Origin: an uncultured Alphaproteobacteria bacterium
GTDB taxonomy: Bacteria > Pseudomonadota > Alphaproteobacteria > Rhizobiales > TMED25
NCBI GenBank assembly: GCA_938074435.1
Contig: CALJEH010000050.1
Location: 1 to 33,942, forward strand
DNA length: 33,942 bases
Direction of reading: 5' to 3'
In this document: one piece after another, positions 22,813 through 33,749 of the stretch
How positions within the stretch are numbered: position 1 is the stretch's first letter
Layout: each line of letters starts with the position of its first letter
Notes under the pieces: generated by a model
Seen by the model: the letters and a program-made list of their open reading frames with translations, nothing else
What the model was told of the DNA's origin: nothing
The model's database searches: none
Translations under genes and position numbers: made by a program

Positions 22813-24831
22813 CTATTTAACTAATTCATCAATTAGTAGGTTATTATTACTGATTTTTTTAATTTCATCTCTAATTTTTGCTGCCTTTTCAAATTCTAAA
22901 TCCGACGCAGCTTCTACCATTTCTTTTCTTAATCTATCTAGTTTCTTCTCTAAACTTTCACTATCATTAGCAATCTCAGAATTTATCGAAATATCATAGT
23001 AATCTTTTTCATAGATGGAGTAATCAAGATCATTAATATTACTTTTTATGGTTTCGGGTGTGATGTTGTTATCGTGATTGTATTTTCTTTGTTTTCCCCT
23101 TCTTCTTTCTGTTTCATATAATGCTCGTGAAATAGAATTTGTAATTTTATCTGCGTATAGTATAACTCTGCCATTAACATTTCTAGCAGCACGACCTATT
23201 GTTTGTGTAAGGGATGTCTCAGATCTCAGAAAACCCTCTTTATCTGCGTCGAGTATTGCAACTAATGAGCATTCAGGAATATCTAATCCCTCTCGCAATA
23301 GATTTATTCCAATTAGAACATCAAATACACCTTTTCTCAAATCACGTATTATTTCAATTCTCTCAATTGTATCAATATCTGAGTGAAGATATCTAACCTT
23401 TATACCTTTTTCATGGATATATTCAGTAAGATCCTCAGCCATTTTTTTTGTTAAAACTGTTATTAATACTCTCTGATTATTTTTGCTAACTAACTCAATT
23501 TCACCAATTATATCTTCAACTTGATTCTTAACTGGTCTAATTTCTGTAATCGGATCGATCAAACCTGTTGGACGGATGATTTGTTCAGTAAACTTTCCAT
23601 CTGTTTGACCGAGCTCCCATTTTCCTGGAGTAGCTGAGACATAAATTGTTTGCGAGCGCATAAAATTCCACTCATTAAAATTCAATGGTCTATTATCCTT
23701 GCAAGAGGGTAGCCTGAAACCATATTCAGATAGATTTTGTTTTCTGCTCAAATCACCTTTGTACATAGCACCTAGTTGCGGAATTGTTACATGGCTTTCA
23801 TCAATAAATACGATGGCATTTTCAGGCATATATTCAAATAAAGTTGGCGGTGGTTGACCCTCTTGTCTTCCCGATAGATATCTAGAGTAATTTTCAATAC
23901 CGGCACATGTACCTGTTGTATTTATCATCTCAAGATCAAAAATAGTTCTTTGCTCTAGTCGTTGAGCCTCGAGTAATTTATTTTCTTTATTGAAAAACTC
24001 AAGTCGGTTTTTTAGGTCAATTTTAATCTGTTTTATAGCTGTATCTAGAGTTGGTTTTGGTGTTATGTAGTGTGAATTTGCAAAGATAGTTATTTCTTCA
24101 ATATCCTGAAATACTTCACCGGTTAAGGGGTCAAATTCACTAATTGATTCAATTTCATTCCCAAAGAATGAAATCCTCCATGCTCGGTCATCAAAATGGG
24201 CAGGAAATATTTCAAGGATATCTCCTTTAACTCTAAATGTTCCTCTAAAAAAATTTAAATCATTTCTTTTATATTGGAGTTCTACGAGCCTACTAATCAA
24301 TCCTCTCAGATCAATATTTCTATTTACTTGTATTTTTTCTGTCATTTCAGCGTAAACATCAAGCGGACCAATACCATATATACAAGATACAGATGCAACA
24401 ATTATAATATCATCTTTTTCGATGAGCGATCTTGTTGCAGAATGTCTCATTTTGTCAATTTGTTCATTGATGGAGGCATCTTTTTCTATATATGTGTCTG
24501 TTCTCGCTACATAAGCTTCTGGTTGATAATAGTCATAATATGAGACAAAATATTCAACTGAATTTTCAGGGAAGAATGATTTAAATTCACCATATAACTG
24601 AGCTGCAAGAGTCTTATTAGGTGCTAGTATTATTGCTGGTCGTTGAGAGTTTTCTATGATTTTAGCCATCGTATAGGTCTTTCCAGATCCAGTAACACCC
24701 AATAAAACCTGATCTCGTTTACCTTCATTCAAGCCATCCACGAGTGAATTTATTGCGTGAGGCTGATCACCTGATGGTTGAAATTTTGAATGAATCTGAA
24801 ATTTATTTTTTATTGGACTAATAGACATCAA
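22813..24831 (-). CDS. uvrB: UvrABC excinuclease subunit B
   Basis: UvrB is the helicase-like damage-verification subunit of nucleotide-excision repair. The 672-residue protein has the P-loop GVTGSGKT at residues 45-52 and the damage-clamping beta-hairpin region with YFVSYYDYYQPEAYV. The Walker B-type FIDESHVTIPQ, helicase motif V/VI segments (LLREGLDIPE and QTIGRAARN) and a C-terminal UVR motif (EMVEAASDLEFEKAAKIRDEI) for UvrC contact are also present. Length is standard. A TATAAT at 24893-24898 is a possible promoter element. I saw no alphaproteobacterial LexA-type GTTC-N7-GTTC box upstream. Confidence 0.98.
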   Translation of the reverse strand: MMSISPIKNKFQIHSKFQPSGDQPHAINSLVDGLNEGKRDQVLLGVTGSGKTYTMAKIIENSQRPAIILAPNKTLAAQLYGEFKSFFPENSVEYFVSYYDYYQPEAYVARTDTYIEKDASINEQIDKMRHSATRSLIEKDDIIIVASVSCIYGIGPLDVYAEMTEKIQVNRNIDLRGLISRLVELQYKRNDLNFFRGTFRVKGDILEIFPAHFDDRAWRISFFGNEIESISEFDPLTGEVFQDIEEITIFANSHYITPKPTLDTAIKQIKIDLKNRLEFFNKENKLLEAQRLEQRTIFDLEMINTTGTCAGIENYSRYLSGRQEGQPPPTLFEYMPENAIVFIDESHVTIPQLGAMYKGDLSRKQNLSEYGFRLPSCKDNRPLNFNEWNFMRSQTIYVSATPGKWELGQTDGKFTEQIIRPTGLIDPITEIRPVKNQVEDIIGEIELVSKNNQRVLITVLTKKMAEDLTEYIHEKGIKVRYLHSDIDTIERIEIIRDLRKGVFDVLIGINLLREGLDIPECSLVAILDADKEGFLRSETSLTQTIGRAARNVNGRVILYADKITNSISRALYETERRRGKQRKYNHDNNITPETIKSNINDLDYSIYEKDYYDISINSEIANDSESLEKKLDRLRKEMVEAASDLEFEKAAKIRDEIKKISNNNLLIDELVK

Positions 24832-24892
24832 TGAAAACTCATGAATTTAATTTGCTTGTATTAACTATATCTAATATAGGTAGTATTGATGA

Positions 24893-24919
24893 ATTATAAA
24901 CTATATTTTTTTCTTACAA
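24893..24919 (-). promoter_or_regulatory. Possible promoter for the uvrB operon
   Basis: On the minus strand TTGTAA is followed after 15 bases by TATAAT, about 62 bases before the uvrB start. The -10 is perfect, but the spacer is shorter than the usual 16-18, so the call is tentative. Confidence 0.3.
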
Positions 24920-24980
24920 ATAATGAATATTTATGATAATTGAATGAATTGTCGGTACTTCAAACGGGAGAATCACGAAA

Positions 24981-25286
24981 ATGATTATTGTAATGGGAGA
25001 ATTTCGTCTTAAACCGGAATACCTTAATGACCTCCGCCCAGAAATAGAACACATGGTGAAAATGAGTAACTCCGAAAGTGGTTGTATTTATTTTCAGTTC
25101 TCTGAAGCTCTTGATGATCCTGGACTGATGCGTCTTTCTGAAAAATGGAAATCAATGGAAGATCTCGAAATTCATTTTCAGTCGACTCACTTCAAGAGAT
25201 GGAGAGAAGCTATTAGTAAAAATGGTGGAGCGACGGATAGAGATGTTGCTGCATATGAGGTAACTTTAGAAAAGGATTTATCATAA
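24981..25286 (+). CDS. Antibiotic biosynthesis monooxygenase (ABM) domain protein
   Basis: A 101-residue single-domain protein of the ABM/dimeric alpha-beta barrel family. Supporting features are the N-terminal strand IIVMGEFRLKPEYLNDL, the middle GCIYFQFSEALDDPG, and RLSEKWKSMEDLEIHFQSTHFKRW, the classic helix-strand with a His-containing turn. Family members include quinol monooxygenases such as YgiN and haem-degrading enzymes, but the substrate here is not evident. GGGAG lies about 10 bases before the ATG; Met5 is an alternative start. It abuts the aminotransferase gene with no gap, so the two are likely co-translated. Confidence 0.82.
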   Translation: MIIVMGEFRLKPEYLNDLRPEIEHMVKMSNSESGCIYFQFSEALDDPGLMRLSEKWKSMEDLEIHFQSTHFKRWREAISKNGGATDRDVAAYEVTLEKDLS

Positions 25287-26493
<1,207 letters not shown>

Positions 26494-26495
<2 letters not shown>

Positions 26496-26526
26496 AAAAA
26501 ACTGAACTCAAGTGAGCTCAGTTTTT
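26494..26526 (+). terminator. Intrinsic terminator after the aminotransferase gene
   Basis: ACTGAACTCA (26501-26510) and TGAGCTCAGT (26513-26522) form a 10-bp stem with one A-C mismatch and a tight turn. It is flanked by an A-run on the left and five Ts on the right. It begins just after the stop codon. The flanking A/T tracts could let it also act on minus-strand transcripts. Confidence 0.8.
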
Positions 26527-26603
26527 AATATTGGGTATGTATTTGTATATGTAATTAGGGAGGTTCATATACTTTGTATTCAATATTTATACAAAAAATA
26601 GTT

Positions 26604-26656
26604 ATGCAATTCTACTATTAATATTGCAGATCTAGCATGCAATGTTTGCAATGCTA
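26604..26656. repeat. Cluster of TGCAAT/ATTGCA motifs with an imperfect hairpin
   Basis: Four GCAAT-type motifs lie within about 53 bases between the terminator and the lysR stop. The last two sit in a hairpin: TAGCATGCAA (26633-26642), loop TGT, and TTGC-A-ATGCTA (26646-26656), 10 bp with one bulge. It is close to the lysR 3' end, but no T-run follows on either strand. Confidence 0.35.
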
Positions 26657-26663
26657 ATTAACA

Positions 26664-27545
26664 CTAAAATTTCCATTCTTTCCCTTTTTCTATAATAAAC
26701 TCTCTAAATACTGCTATTCTTTTAGAGTTTTTTCTCTCTTCAGCATAGGTCAGGTATGTATCTATTTCTGGTAATTTTTCATTGAAAACTATCTGTATTA
26801 GATTGTCATCATCACTAACAAGATAATCTGGCAGCAACACAATTCCAATTCCTGCTGATGCAGCTCTTAGTAGCGCATTAATATTTGCAATTCTAACGAT
26901 AGGTTTTATTTTGTATTCTCTCGTTATTTTTTCTAGCCAATTAATTTCTTTCAGGTATTCTGGTGCTTTACCGTAAGTTATTATCTTATGCGATTTTAGA
27001 TCTCCTACCTTGTTGGGAGTTCCATTTTCTTCTAAATATTCCGGCGATGCAAATAAATGAAAATGAACTGTAAAGAGCCTCCTTTGAATCAAATCTAATT
27101 TTTGAGGTTTATGAAACCTTATCGCAATATCAGCTTCTCTCATGCCTATATCTAATTCAGCGTCAGTTAGCCTTAATTCTAGATTAATTTCTGGATATTG
27201 TGATGTGAAGTCACCGAGGCGAGGGGATAACCAATTTGCTCCTAATCCAACAGTTGTTGTTACAGAAAGATCACCTGATGGCCTCTCTTTGCTGTCTGTT
27301 AATTCGAATTCTGCTTCTTTTATAATGTTAATAATTGTTCTGGTTCTCTTATATAGCAATTCACCTTGTTCCGTTAAGATAAGTCCTCTTGGGTGTCTAT
27401 GAAATAGTGGTATACCAATCTCGTATTCAAGATTTGAAATTTGTCTGCTTATTGCTGATTGGCTTGTATTTAAATCCTCACTTGCATGAGAAAAACTTCC
27501 AGCATCAGCTACGATATGAAAGATTCTTAGCCTGTCCCAGTCCAT
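26664..27545 (-). CDS. LysR-family transcriptional regulator
   Basis: A 293-residue LysR-type regulator. The N-terminal winged helix-turn-helix spans about residues 1-60 (FHIVADAGSFSHASEDLNTSQSAISRQISNLE is the core), followed by a linker helix and a two-lobed periplasmic-binding-like effector domain from about residue 90. The effector is unknown. Its start codon shares one base with the trxB stop, so it is the last gene of the carA-carB-greA-trxB unit rather than divergent from a target, which is less usual for LysR genes. This position next to trxB is seen in other alphaproteobacteria, which hints at redox or thiol-linked control, but that is inference. Confidence 0.92.
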   Translation of the reverse strand: MDWDRLRIFHIVADAGSFSHASEDLNTSQSAISRQISNLEYEIGIPLFHRHPRGLILTEQGELLYKRTRTIINIIKEAEFELTDSKERPSGDLSVTTTVGLGANWLSPRLGDFTSQYPEINLELRLTDAELDIGMREADIAIRFHKPQKLDLIQRRLFTVHFHLFASPEYLEENGTPNKVGDLKSHKIITYGKAPEYLKEINWLEKITREYKIKPIVRIANINALLRAASAGIGIVLLPDYLVSDDDNLIQIVFNEKLPEIDTYLTYAEERKNSKRIAVFREFIIEKGKEWKF

Positions 27546-28483
27546 TATTCTTTATTTGCAAGATAATTCTCTGCATCTAGTGCTGCCATACATCCCATCC
27601 CCGCTGCTGTTACTGCTTGTCTATACTTATCATCTGTGACATCACCTGCAGCAAATACACCCTTTCTAGATGTTTTTGTTGTTCCAGGTGTTGTAAGAAT
27701 GTAGCCATTTTTCATTTCCAATGAACTCTTAAACAGTTCAGTAGATGGTTTATGTCCTATTGCAATAAAAACACCGTCAGTTTCAAGTTTGGTAACTTTT
27801 TCTGTTTCGACATTTAATAAGCTTACGCCATTAACAGAATTAGGGTTATCTGTTCCGATAATTTCATCTATAACTGAGTTCCAAATGATTTTAATTTTAG
27901 GGTTCTGAATTAGTCGTTCTTCAAGAATTTTTTCACATCTTAATTCATTTCTTCTGTGAACTAATGTTACATTACTAGCAAAATTTGTTAGGAACAGAGC
28001 TTCCTCTACAGCTGTATTTCCTCCACCAACAACGATAACTGATTTATCTCTGTAGAAAAATCCATCGCAAGTTGCACATGCTGATACTCCAAAACCTTTA
28101 TATTTTTCCTCTGATTTAATGCCAAGCCACTTTGCTTGTGCACCTGTGCAAATTATTAATGAGTCAGATAAATATTGTGTTTTAGAGTCACCAGTCAATC
28201 TAAAAGGGTATTCATCAAGGTTACACTCGTTTATGTGATCACTAATTATCTCAACGCCAGTACTTAAAGCTTGAGATTTCATTTGCTCCATTAGCCAAGG
28301 ACCTTGAATAATTTCTGAAAAACCTGGGTAGTTTTCTACATCAGTAGTGATTGTTAATTGCCCCCCCGGTTGTATTCCCTCAATTAAAATTGGCTGTAGC
28401 ATTGCTCGAGATGCATAAATTGCCGCGGTATACCCTGCCGGGCCAGATCCAACAATTAATACTTTTGTTTTTTTTTCATTCAT
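27545..28483 (-). CDS. trxB: Thioredoxin-disulfide reductase
   Basis: TrxB reduces thioredoxin with NADPH through FAD and a redox-active disulfide. The 312-residue low-molecular-weight type is seen: the FAD-binding GSGPAGYTAAIYAS near residues 12-25, the active-site CATC at 136-139 (SACATCDGFF), and the NADPH-binding VVGGGNTAVEEA and VHRRNEL. A C-terminal GVFAAGDVTDDKYRQAVTAAG FAD segment is also present. Ferredoxin/flavodoxin-NADP reductases of the same superfamily lack the CATC pair, so they are excluded. It follows greA by 29 bases and overlaps lysR by one base. Thioredoxin made usable by this enzyme would serve MsrA. Confidence 0.96.
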   Translation of the reverse strand: MNEKKTKVLIVGSGPAGYTAAIYASRAMLQPILIEGIQPGGQLTITTDVENYPGFSEIIQGPWLMEQMKSQALSTGVEIISDHINECNLDEYPFRLTGDSKTQYLSDSLIICTGAQAKWLGIKSEEKYKGFGVSACATCDGFFYRDKSVIVVGGGNTAVEEALFLTNFASNVTLVHRRNELRCEKILEERLIQNPKIKIIWNSVIDEIIGTDNPNSVNGVSLLNVETEKVTKLETDGVFIAIGHKPSTELFKSSLEMKNGYILTTPGTTKTSRKGVFAAGDVTDDKYRQAVTAAGMGCMAALDAENYLANKE

Positions 28484-28512
28484 GCAATTAATTTCATGTT
28501 AATTTAAAATAG

Positions 28513-28989
28513 TTATTTTGGAAATGCTATTTGGATTATTTCATAGCTCTTTCCACCACCTGGTGTAGCCACTTCTACGCTATCACCGATTGATTTACCA
28601 ATTAACGCACGCGCAATTGGTGAGCTAATTGAAATTAGTCCTTTTGTGATATCGGATTCAAATTCACCAACAATTTGATACTTTGACTCTTTTTCAGTGT
28701 CTTCGTCAACGAGTGTAACAATTGCACCAAATTTAATAATATTACCAGATAATTTTGATATATCTATTACATCAGCTCTCGATAGCTTATCTTCAAGATC
28801 GCTTATTTTTGCTTCATTCATTGCTTGTTGTTCTTTTGCAGCATGATATTCAGCATTTTCAGATAGATCACCATGCTTTCTTGCTTCAGCTATGGCAGAT
28901 ATGATTGTAGGTCTTTCAATACTTTTTAGTCGTTTAATTTCATTCTGAAGCGCTTCATGTCCAATAATTGTCATTGGTATTTTTTCCAT
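28513..28989 (-). CDS. greA: Transcription elongation factor GreA
   Basis: GreA rescues backtracked RNA polymerase by stimulating cleavage of the nascent RNA 3' end. The 158-residue protein has the N-terminal antiparallel coiled coil, with the catalytic acidic tip intact in [14 protein letters not shown] (Asp41 and Glu44). A C-terminal FKBP-like domain contains [14 protein letters not shown] and [12 protein letters not shown]. It lies 59 bases after carB. The ribosome-binding region is unusual: a 10-base tandem duplication provides two AGGAG motifs, the nearer one 5 bases from the ATG. Confidence 0.96.
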   Translation of the reverse strand: MEKIPMTIIGHEALQNEIKRLKSIERPTIISAIAEARKHGDLSENAEYHAAKEQQAMNEAKISDLEDKLSRADVIDISKLSGNIIKFGAIVTLVDEDTEKESKYQIVGEFESDITKGLISISSPIARALIGKSIGDSVEVATPGGGKSYEIIQIAFPK

Positions 28990-28994
28990 AGATT

Positions 28995-29014
28995 CTCCTA
29001 TATGCTCCTATATG
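28995..29014 (-). repeat. Tandem 10-mer duplicating the greA Shine-Dalgarno
   Basis: On the greA strand CATATAGGAG occurs twice head-to-tail. The proximal AGGAG is 5 bases from the ATG and the distal one 15 bases away. Only the near copy is at normal spacing, so the far one may be a standby site or the trace of a recent slippage. Confidence 0.65.
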
Positions 29015-29048
29015 GTATAGTTTTAGTTTAAGTAAATATTCTAAATAA

Positions 29049-32000
29049 TTATTTAAAGTATTCTTGTAATGATTTTACATCACCCAATCCATTTACATAC
29101 ATTCTTATTGATTCAACAGCTGCAAGGGCTCCCGAAAGTGTTGTATAATACGGTATTCTATTCCTAAGAGCAGCTTGCCGCAAGGTTTTACTATCGGATA
29201 GAGCCTTGCTACCCTCTGTAGTATTAATTACCAAACTTATAGTATTGTTGTTCATTGAGTCAACAATATGGGGACGTCCTTCCAGTACCTTTTTGACTCT
29301 ACCTGCTTTTATCCCCTGTTCAATAAGGTATTTTTGTGTACCCCCTGTTGCTAGTATGTTGAATCCAAGTGACTCTAGTGATTTTACAGCATCAAGGATA
29401 TTTGGCTTATCTTTATCTTTAACAGAAACGAAAACATTACCATCTTTAGGCAACGGTACATTTGTTCCTAGCTGGCTTTTTGCAAAAGCAATACCAAAGT
29501 CATCACCAATACCCATTACTTCACCAGTTGATTTCATTTCAGGGCCTAGCAAGACATCAATTCCATCAAATTTATTGAATGGGAAAACAGCTTCTTTTAC
29601 AGCAACATGTTTGATCCTATTAAGCGCATCATTTTCTTTATTTGTGATATGTTGCTTCAGTTTATTTCCTGCTATTAATTTAGTAGCTATTTTTGCAATT
29701 GGTATACCAGTTACTTTTGCAACGAATGGAATTGTTCGGCTAGCACGAGGATTAACCTCTATAATAAATATTTCATCATCCTTAATAGCATATTGAATGT
29801 TAATACAGCCAATAATACCAAGAGAATTACTTATTGCAATTGTTTGTTCCTTAAGATTTTGAATGGTGTTTTGTTTAAGCGAATATGGGGGAATTGAGCA
29901 GGCACTATCACCTGAGTGGACACCTGCTTCTTCAATATGTTGCATTATTCCACAGATGAAAACATCTTCTCCATCTGAAATAGCATCAACATCAACCTCA
30001 ATTGCATCTGATAAGAAGCTGTCGAGTAGCAAAGGATTTGTTTTTAATAGGGTATTGATTTGTTTGTCTTTGTTTTGAGGGAATTTTATTTTTATTTCTT
30101 CTGGAATCAATTCTGGTAAAGTATTTTCAATATAGTTGTCATAATCATTTTCATCTCTGAGGATGACCATAGCCCTTCCACCTAGTACATAAGATGGTCT
30201 AAGAATTATTGGCAATCCTAGGTCCTCTATTGCTTTTCTTGCTTCTTTAATTGAATTGGCAATTTTATTTTTTGGTTGTCTCAGATTGAGTTTATTTATC
30301 AGTTTTAAGAAACGATCTCTATCTTCGGCAAGGTCAATTGTATCAGGTGTTGTTCCCAGTATTTTGATTCCTCGTTTTTCAAGTTGATTTGATAATTTTA
30401 ATGGTGTCTGTCCTCCAAACTGAACAATAACACCTAGCAAGTTTCCTTTACTCTGTTCTATGTTAATTATTTCGAAAACATCTTCTGAAGTTAATGGTTC
30501 AAAGTATAATCTATCAGAAGTATCGTAATCAGTTGAAATAGTTTCTGGATTACAATTTATCATTATTGTTTCAATATCTAATTCCTGTAGTGCAAAACAT
30601 GCATGGCAGCAACAGTAATCAAATTCAATGCCTTGCCCTATTCTATTTGGACCACCACCAATTATAATAACCTTCTTTTTTAGACTTGGATCTACTTCAT
30701 TATCAAAATCATCAAAATCTAAATAGTTATATGTTGAGTACATATAAGCTGTCGGAGTATGGAATTCTGCAGAGCAGGTATCAATTCGTTTATAGATTGG
30801 ATGAATGCCTAGTTTTTCCCTATGTTTTCTTACAAAAGTCTCATCTTTTTCAATAATATTGGCTAATCTAGCATCAGAAAACCCATGAGATTTAAGAGTT
30901 TGAAAGTTCTCGCGATCATTTGGTAATCCGTATTTTTTAACTTTATTCTCTAAATCGATTATTTCCTGAAGTCTTTGAATAAACCAAGGATCTATTCTGC
31001 AAGATTGATGAATTTGCTCATGCGATATACCCAGTCTCAGTGCTTGTGCAACTTTTAATATTCTATTAGGTGTTGGCTCTCCTAATTCAGCTCTTACTAT
31101 ATTTTTTTCAGCATCTTTACCAATATCCCTGAACTCAATAGGATCAAGCCCAGTAAGTCCGATCTCAAGTGATCTAAGAGCTTTTTGCAAACTTTCAGAA
31201 AATGTTCTCCCAAAAGCCATTGCTTCTCCAACAGATTTCATGGATGTGCTTAGTAATGGTTTTGCATCAGGAAACTTTTCGAATGCAAATCTAGGTATTT
31301 TTGTAACTATATAATCAATTGTTGGTTCAAAAGATGCGGGGGTTTGTCCACCTGTAATATCATTTGACAGTTCATCTAGTGTATAACCTAATGCAAGTTT
31401 TGCTGCTATTCTTGCAATTGGAAACCCTGTAGCTTTAGATGCTAAGGCAGAGGATCTTGATACTCTTGGATTCATTTCAATTACAACCATCTCTCCATTC
31501 TCTGGATTTATTGCAAATTGAACATTAGAACCTCCGGTTTCAACACCAATTTTTCTAAGGACAGCTATGGAGGCATTTCGCATAATTTGGTATTCTTTAT
31601 CCGTCAGAGTTAATGCTGGAGCAACAGTTATTGAGTCACCGGTATGAACTCCCATTGGATCAATATTCTCGATCGAGCAAATAATAATACAGTTATCATT
31701 CTTATCCCTAACAACTTCCATTTCATATTCTTTCCAACCAAGAACAGATTCTTCAATGAGAACTTCAGAAGTTGGTGATGCATCAATTCCATTTTCTACG
31801 ATTTTTATAAATTCTTCTCTTGTATAGGCAATTCCACCCCCTGTACCACCAAGTGTAAATGAAGGCCGGATGATAACCGGCAAACCAAGTGCATCGAGTG
31901 CTTCAAGTCCTTGAGCTAAGTCATGTGCAATTAATGATTTTGGTGTTTTTAATCCTATTTCTTTCATGGCCTCTCTGAAGAGTTCCCTATCCTCAGCCAT

Positions 32001-32372
32001 GTCAATGGCCTCCGATGATGCACCTATCATTTCTACATCATATTTTTCTAAGATGCCTAATTTTTTGAGAGATAGTGTTGTATTTAGAGCTGTTTGACCA
32101 CCCATTGTAGGAAGTATGGCATCAGGACGCTCTTTTTTAATGATTTTTTCTAAAAATTCAGGAGTAATTGGTTCAATATAGGTTGCGTCAGCTAGTTCAG
32201 GATCAGTCATTATAGTAGCTGGATTGGAATTGATTAATATAACACGAAAGCCTTCTTCTTTTATAGCTTTTAAAGCTTGTGTGCCTGAATAATCAAATTC
32301 ACATGCTTGACCAATTACAATTGGTCCTGCTCCCACAACAAGTATTGATTTTATATCAGTTCTTTTTGGCAT
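29049..32372 (-). CDS. carB: Carbamoyl-phosphate synthase large subunit
   Basis: CarB makes carbamoyl phosphate from bicarbonate, two ATP and ammonia delivered by CarA, for pyrimidine and arginine synthesis. The 1107-residue protein shows two homologous halves. Each has an ATP-grasp domain: the first opens with [19 protein letters not shown] and contains [12 protein letters not shown], and the second opens with [18 protein letters not shown] and contains [11 protein letters not shown]. An oligomerisation domain lies between them, and a C-terminal MGS-like regulatory domain begins near [11 protein letters not shown], with [10 protein letters not shown]. It lies 7 bases after carA. Length is slightly above the E. 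coli protein but normal for alphaproteobacteria. Confidence 0.98.
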   Translation of the reverse strand: MPKRTDIKSILVVGAGPIVIGQACEFDYSGTQALKAIKEEGFRVILINSNPATIMTDPELADATYIEPITPEFLEKIIKKERPDAILPTMGGQTALNTTLSLKKLGILEKYDVEMIGASSEAIDMAEDRELFREAMKEIGLKTPKSLIAHDLAQGLEALDALGLPVIIRPSFTLGGTGGGIAYTREEFIKIVENGIDASPTSEVLIEESVLGWKEYEMEVVRDKNDNCIIICSIENIDPMGVHTGDSITVAPALTLTDKEYQIMRNASIAVLRKIGVETGGSNVQFAINPENGEMVVIEMNPRVSRSSALASKATGFPIARIAAKLALGYTLDELSNDITGGQTPASFEPTIDYIVTKIPRFAFEKFPDAKPLLSTSMKSVGEAMAFGRTFSESLQKALRSLEIGLTGLDPIEFRDIGKDAEKNIVRAELGEPTPNRILKVAQALRLGISHEQIHQSCRIDPWFIQRLQEIIDLENKVKKYGLPNDRENFQTLKSHGFSDARLANIIEKDETFVRKHREKLGIHPIYKRIDTCSAEFHTPTAYMYSTYNYLDFDDFDNEVDPSLKKKVIIIGGGPNRIGQGIEFDYCCCHACFALQELDIETIMINCNPETISTDYDTSDRLYFEPLTSEDVFEIINIEQSKGNLLGVIVQFGGQTPLKLSNQLEKRGIKILGTTPDTIDLAEDRDRFLKLINKLNLRQPKNKIANSIKEARKAIEDLGLPIILRPSYVLGGRAMVILRDENDYDNYIENTLPELIPEEIKIKFPQNKDKQINTLLKTNPLLLDSFLSDAIEVDVDAISDGEDVFICGIMQHIEEAGVHSGDSACSIPPYSLKQNTIQNLKEQTIAISNSLGIIGCINIQYAIKDDEIFIIEVNPRASRTIPFVAKVTGIPIAKIATKLIAGNKLKQHITNKENDALNRIKHVAVKEAVFPFNKFDGIDVLLGPEMKSTGEVMGIGDDFGIAFAKSQLGTNVPLPKDGNVFVSVKDKDKPNILDAVKSLESLGFNILATGGTQKYLIEQGIKAGRVKKVLEGRPHIVDSMNNNTISLVINTTEGSKALSDSKTLRQAALRNRIPYYTTLSGALAAVESIRMYVNGLGDVKSLQEYFK

Positions 32373-32379
32373 ATTAGTT

Positions 32380-33588
32380 TCATAAGTTTGAATTAATATT
32401 ATCTAAAAATTTCTCAAAAATATAATAACAATCTTGAGGTCCAGGTGAAGCTTCAGGATGAAATTGTACTGAAAAAATAGGTTTTTCTTTAACTCGTATT
32501 CCACAATTTGAGTCATCAAAAAGTGATCTATGCGTCTCAACAACTTCAGCAGGAAGCGATTGAGTATCTACTGCAAAACCATGATTCATCGAAGTTATCA
32601 ATACCTTTTTAGAGTCTAAATCTTGAACAGGATGATTTGCTCCGTGATGGCCAAATGACATTTTTATAGTTTTTGCTCCTAATGCTAAAGCTAAAATTTG
32701 ATGCCCTAAACAAATCCCAAAAATAGGCATATCTTTTTGAATTAAATTTTTAATCAAAGGCACGCTATAGTTTATTGTTGCATGAGGATCTCCTGGTCCA
32801 TTTGAGAGTAGAACTCCATCTGGATTAAAATCAAATATTTGATTAATGTTACAGTTAGGAGGAAATACTTTTATTTCGCAACCAAAGTGATTTAGCATAC
32901 GAATTATATTTGACTTTATTCCGTAGTCAATTAGAGCGATCTTAATCTTACTATCTTTATTATCTTCATAACCAAAATTCCAGTCCCAGGATTTTTGATA
33001 ATTTTGATATATTGTTTTTGTTGATGCATCTGTTGCTAAGTCCATTCCCTCCATACTTTTTACCTCGGATAATATCTTTTGGAGTTTTGGAATATCAAAA
33101 TTACAACTCTCAGAATGTTCAATCACACAATTCATCATACCATTATCTCTAATATTCTTGGTGAGCTGTCTAGTATCTATTCCAGAAATACCAACAATAC
33201 CTTGTTGTTTCATCCAATCATTTAAAGATAGTTTTGATCTGTAATTTGAGGGTAAATTAATCATGGCGTGAGTAATTACACCAGAAATATGGATCTTTCC
33301 ATCGGGGTTAGCTGTTTCTAGATCTTCATAATTTGTACCCACATTACCGATATGGGGAAATGTAAAATTTATAATTTGATGTGAATAGGAAGGGTCTGAA
33401 ATAATTTCTTGATAACCTGTAATGGATGTGTTGAAGCAAACCTCCCCGTAAGTTACTCCTATTTTACCAATACCATAGCCATATTTGATAGATCCATCAG
33501 AAAATAAAATAACACCTGTCTTTTTAATTGGTTCCCATCCAGCATCGTTATTTCCAGAAATATCCCTGGATTGTTTTTCGTTATACAT
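32380..33588 (-). CDS. carA: Carbamoyl-phosphate synthase small (glutaminase) subunit
   Basis: CarA hydrolyses glutamine and passes ammonia to CarB. The 402-residue protein has the N-terminal CarA domain ([15 protein letters not shown] near residues 48-62). The class I glutamine amidotransferase domain has nucleophile Cys293 (FGICLGHQ) and His377/Glu379 (FHPEA). About 23 polar residues precede the conserved start of the domain; such short extensions occur in other alphaproteobacterial CarA proteins, but a downstream start cannot be excluded and no strong Shine-Dalgarno is visible. It heads the carA-carB-greA-trxB-lysR run and is divergent from the GatB/YqeY gene. Confidence 0.97.
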   Translation of the reverse strand: MYNEKQSRDISGNNDAGWEPIKKTGVILFSDGSIKYGYGIGKIGVTYGEVCFNTSITGYQEIISDPSYSHQIINFTFPHIGNVGTNYEDLETANPDGKIHISGVITHAMINLPSNYRSKLSLNDWMKQQGIVGISGIDTRQLTKNIRDNGMMNCVIEHSESCNFDIPKLQKILSEVKSMEGMDLATDASTKTIYQNYQKSWDWNFGYEDNKDSKIKIALIDYGIKSNIIRMLNHFGCEIKVFPPNCNINQIFDFNPDGVLLSNGPGDPHATINYSVPLIKNLIQKDMPIFGICLGHQILALALGAKTIKMSFGHHGANHPVQDLDSKKVLITSMNHGFAVDTQSLPAEVVETHRSLFDDSNCGIRVKEKPIFSVQFHPEASPGPQDCYYIFEKFLDNINSNL

Positions 33589-33749
33589 ATTTTCAATTGT
33601 TATAATTTATTTCAAATATGTATATATCATTTCAATAAAATATGCTTGATATTCATTATAAAGTTAACACTTTTCCATAGCAAATTTTATATCTATATAA
33701 AAAAAAATAGATATAATGTAATAAATCTAAGAACAGTGAGGCTAGAATT
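33589..33749. promoter_or_regulatory. Divergent carA/yqeY-like intergenic region
   Basis: These 161 AT-rich bases must hold promoters for both directions. A plus-strand TATAAT lies at 33712-33717, about 33 bases before the GatB/YqeY start. It overlaps the right arm of a 9-bp inverted repeat, TATATCTAT (33688-33696) and ATAGATATA (33707-33715). No convincing -35 is seen, and no carA promoter or known pyrimidine/arginine operator was identified. Confidence 0.4.

Noticed and set aside
29206-29796. 196-residue plus-strand ORF opposite carB
   Set aside because: It lies wholly within the strongly conserved carB coding sequence on the other strand, shows no family motif, and has the Ser/Pro/Ile-rich composition expected of an antisense shadow. 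The other shorter track ORFs inside ychF, hemF, uvrB and prs were dropped for the same reason.
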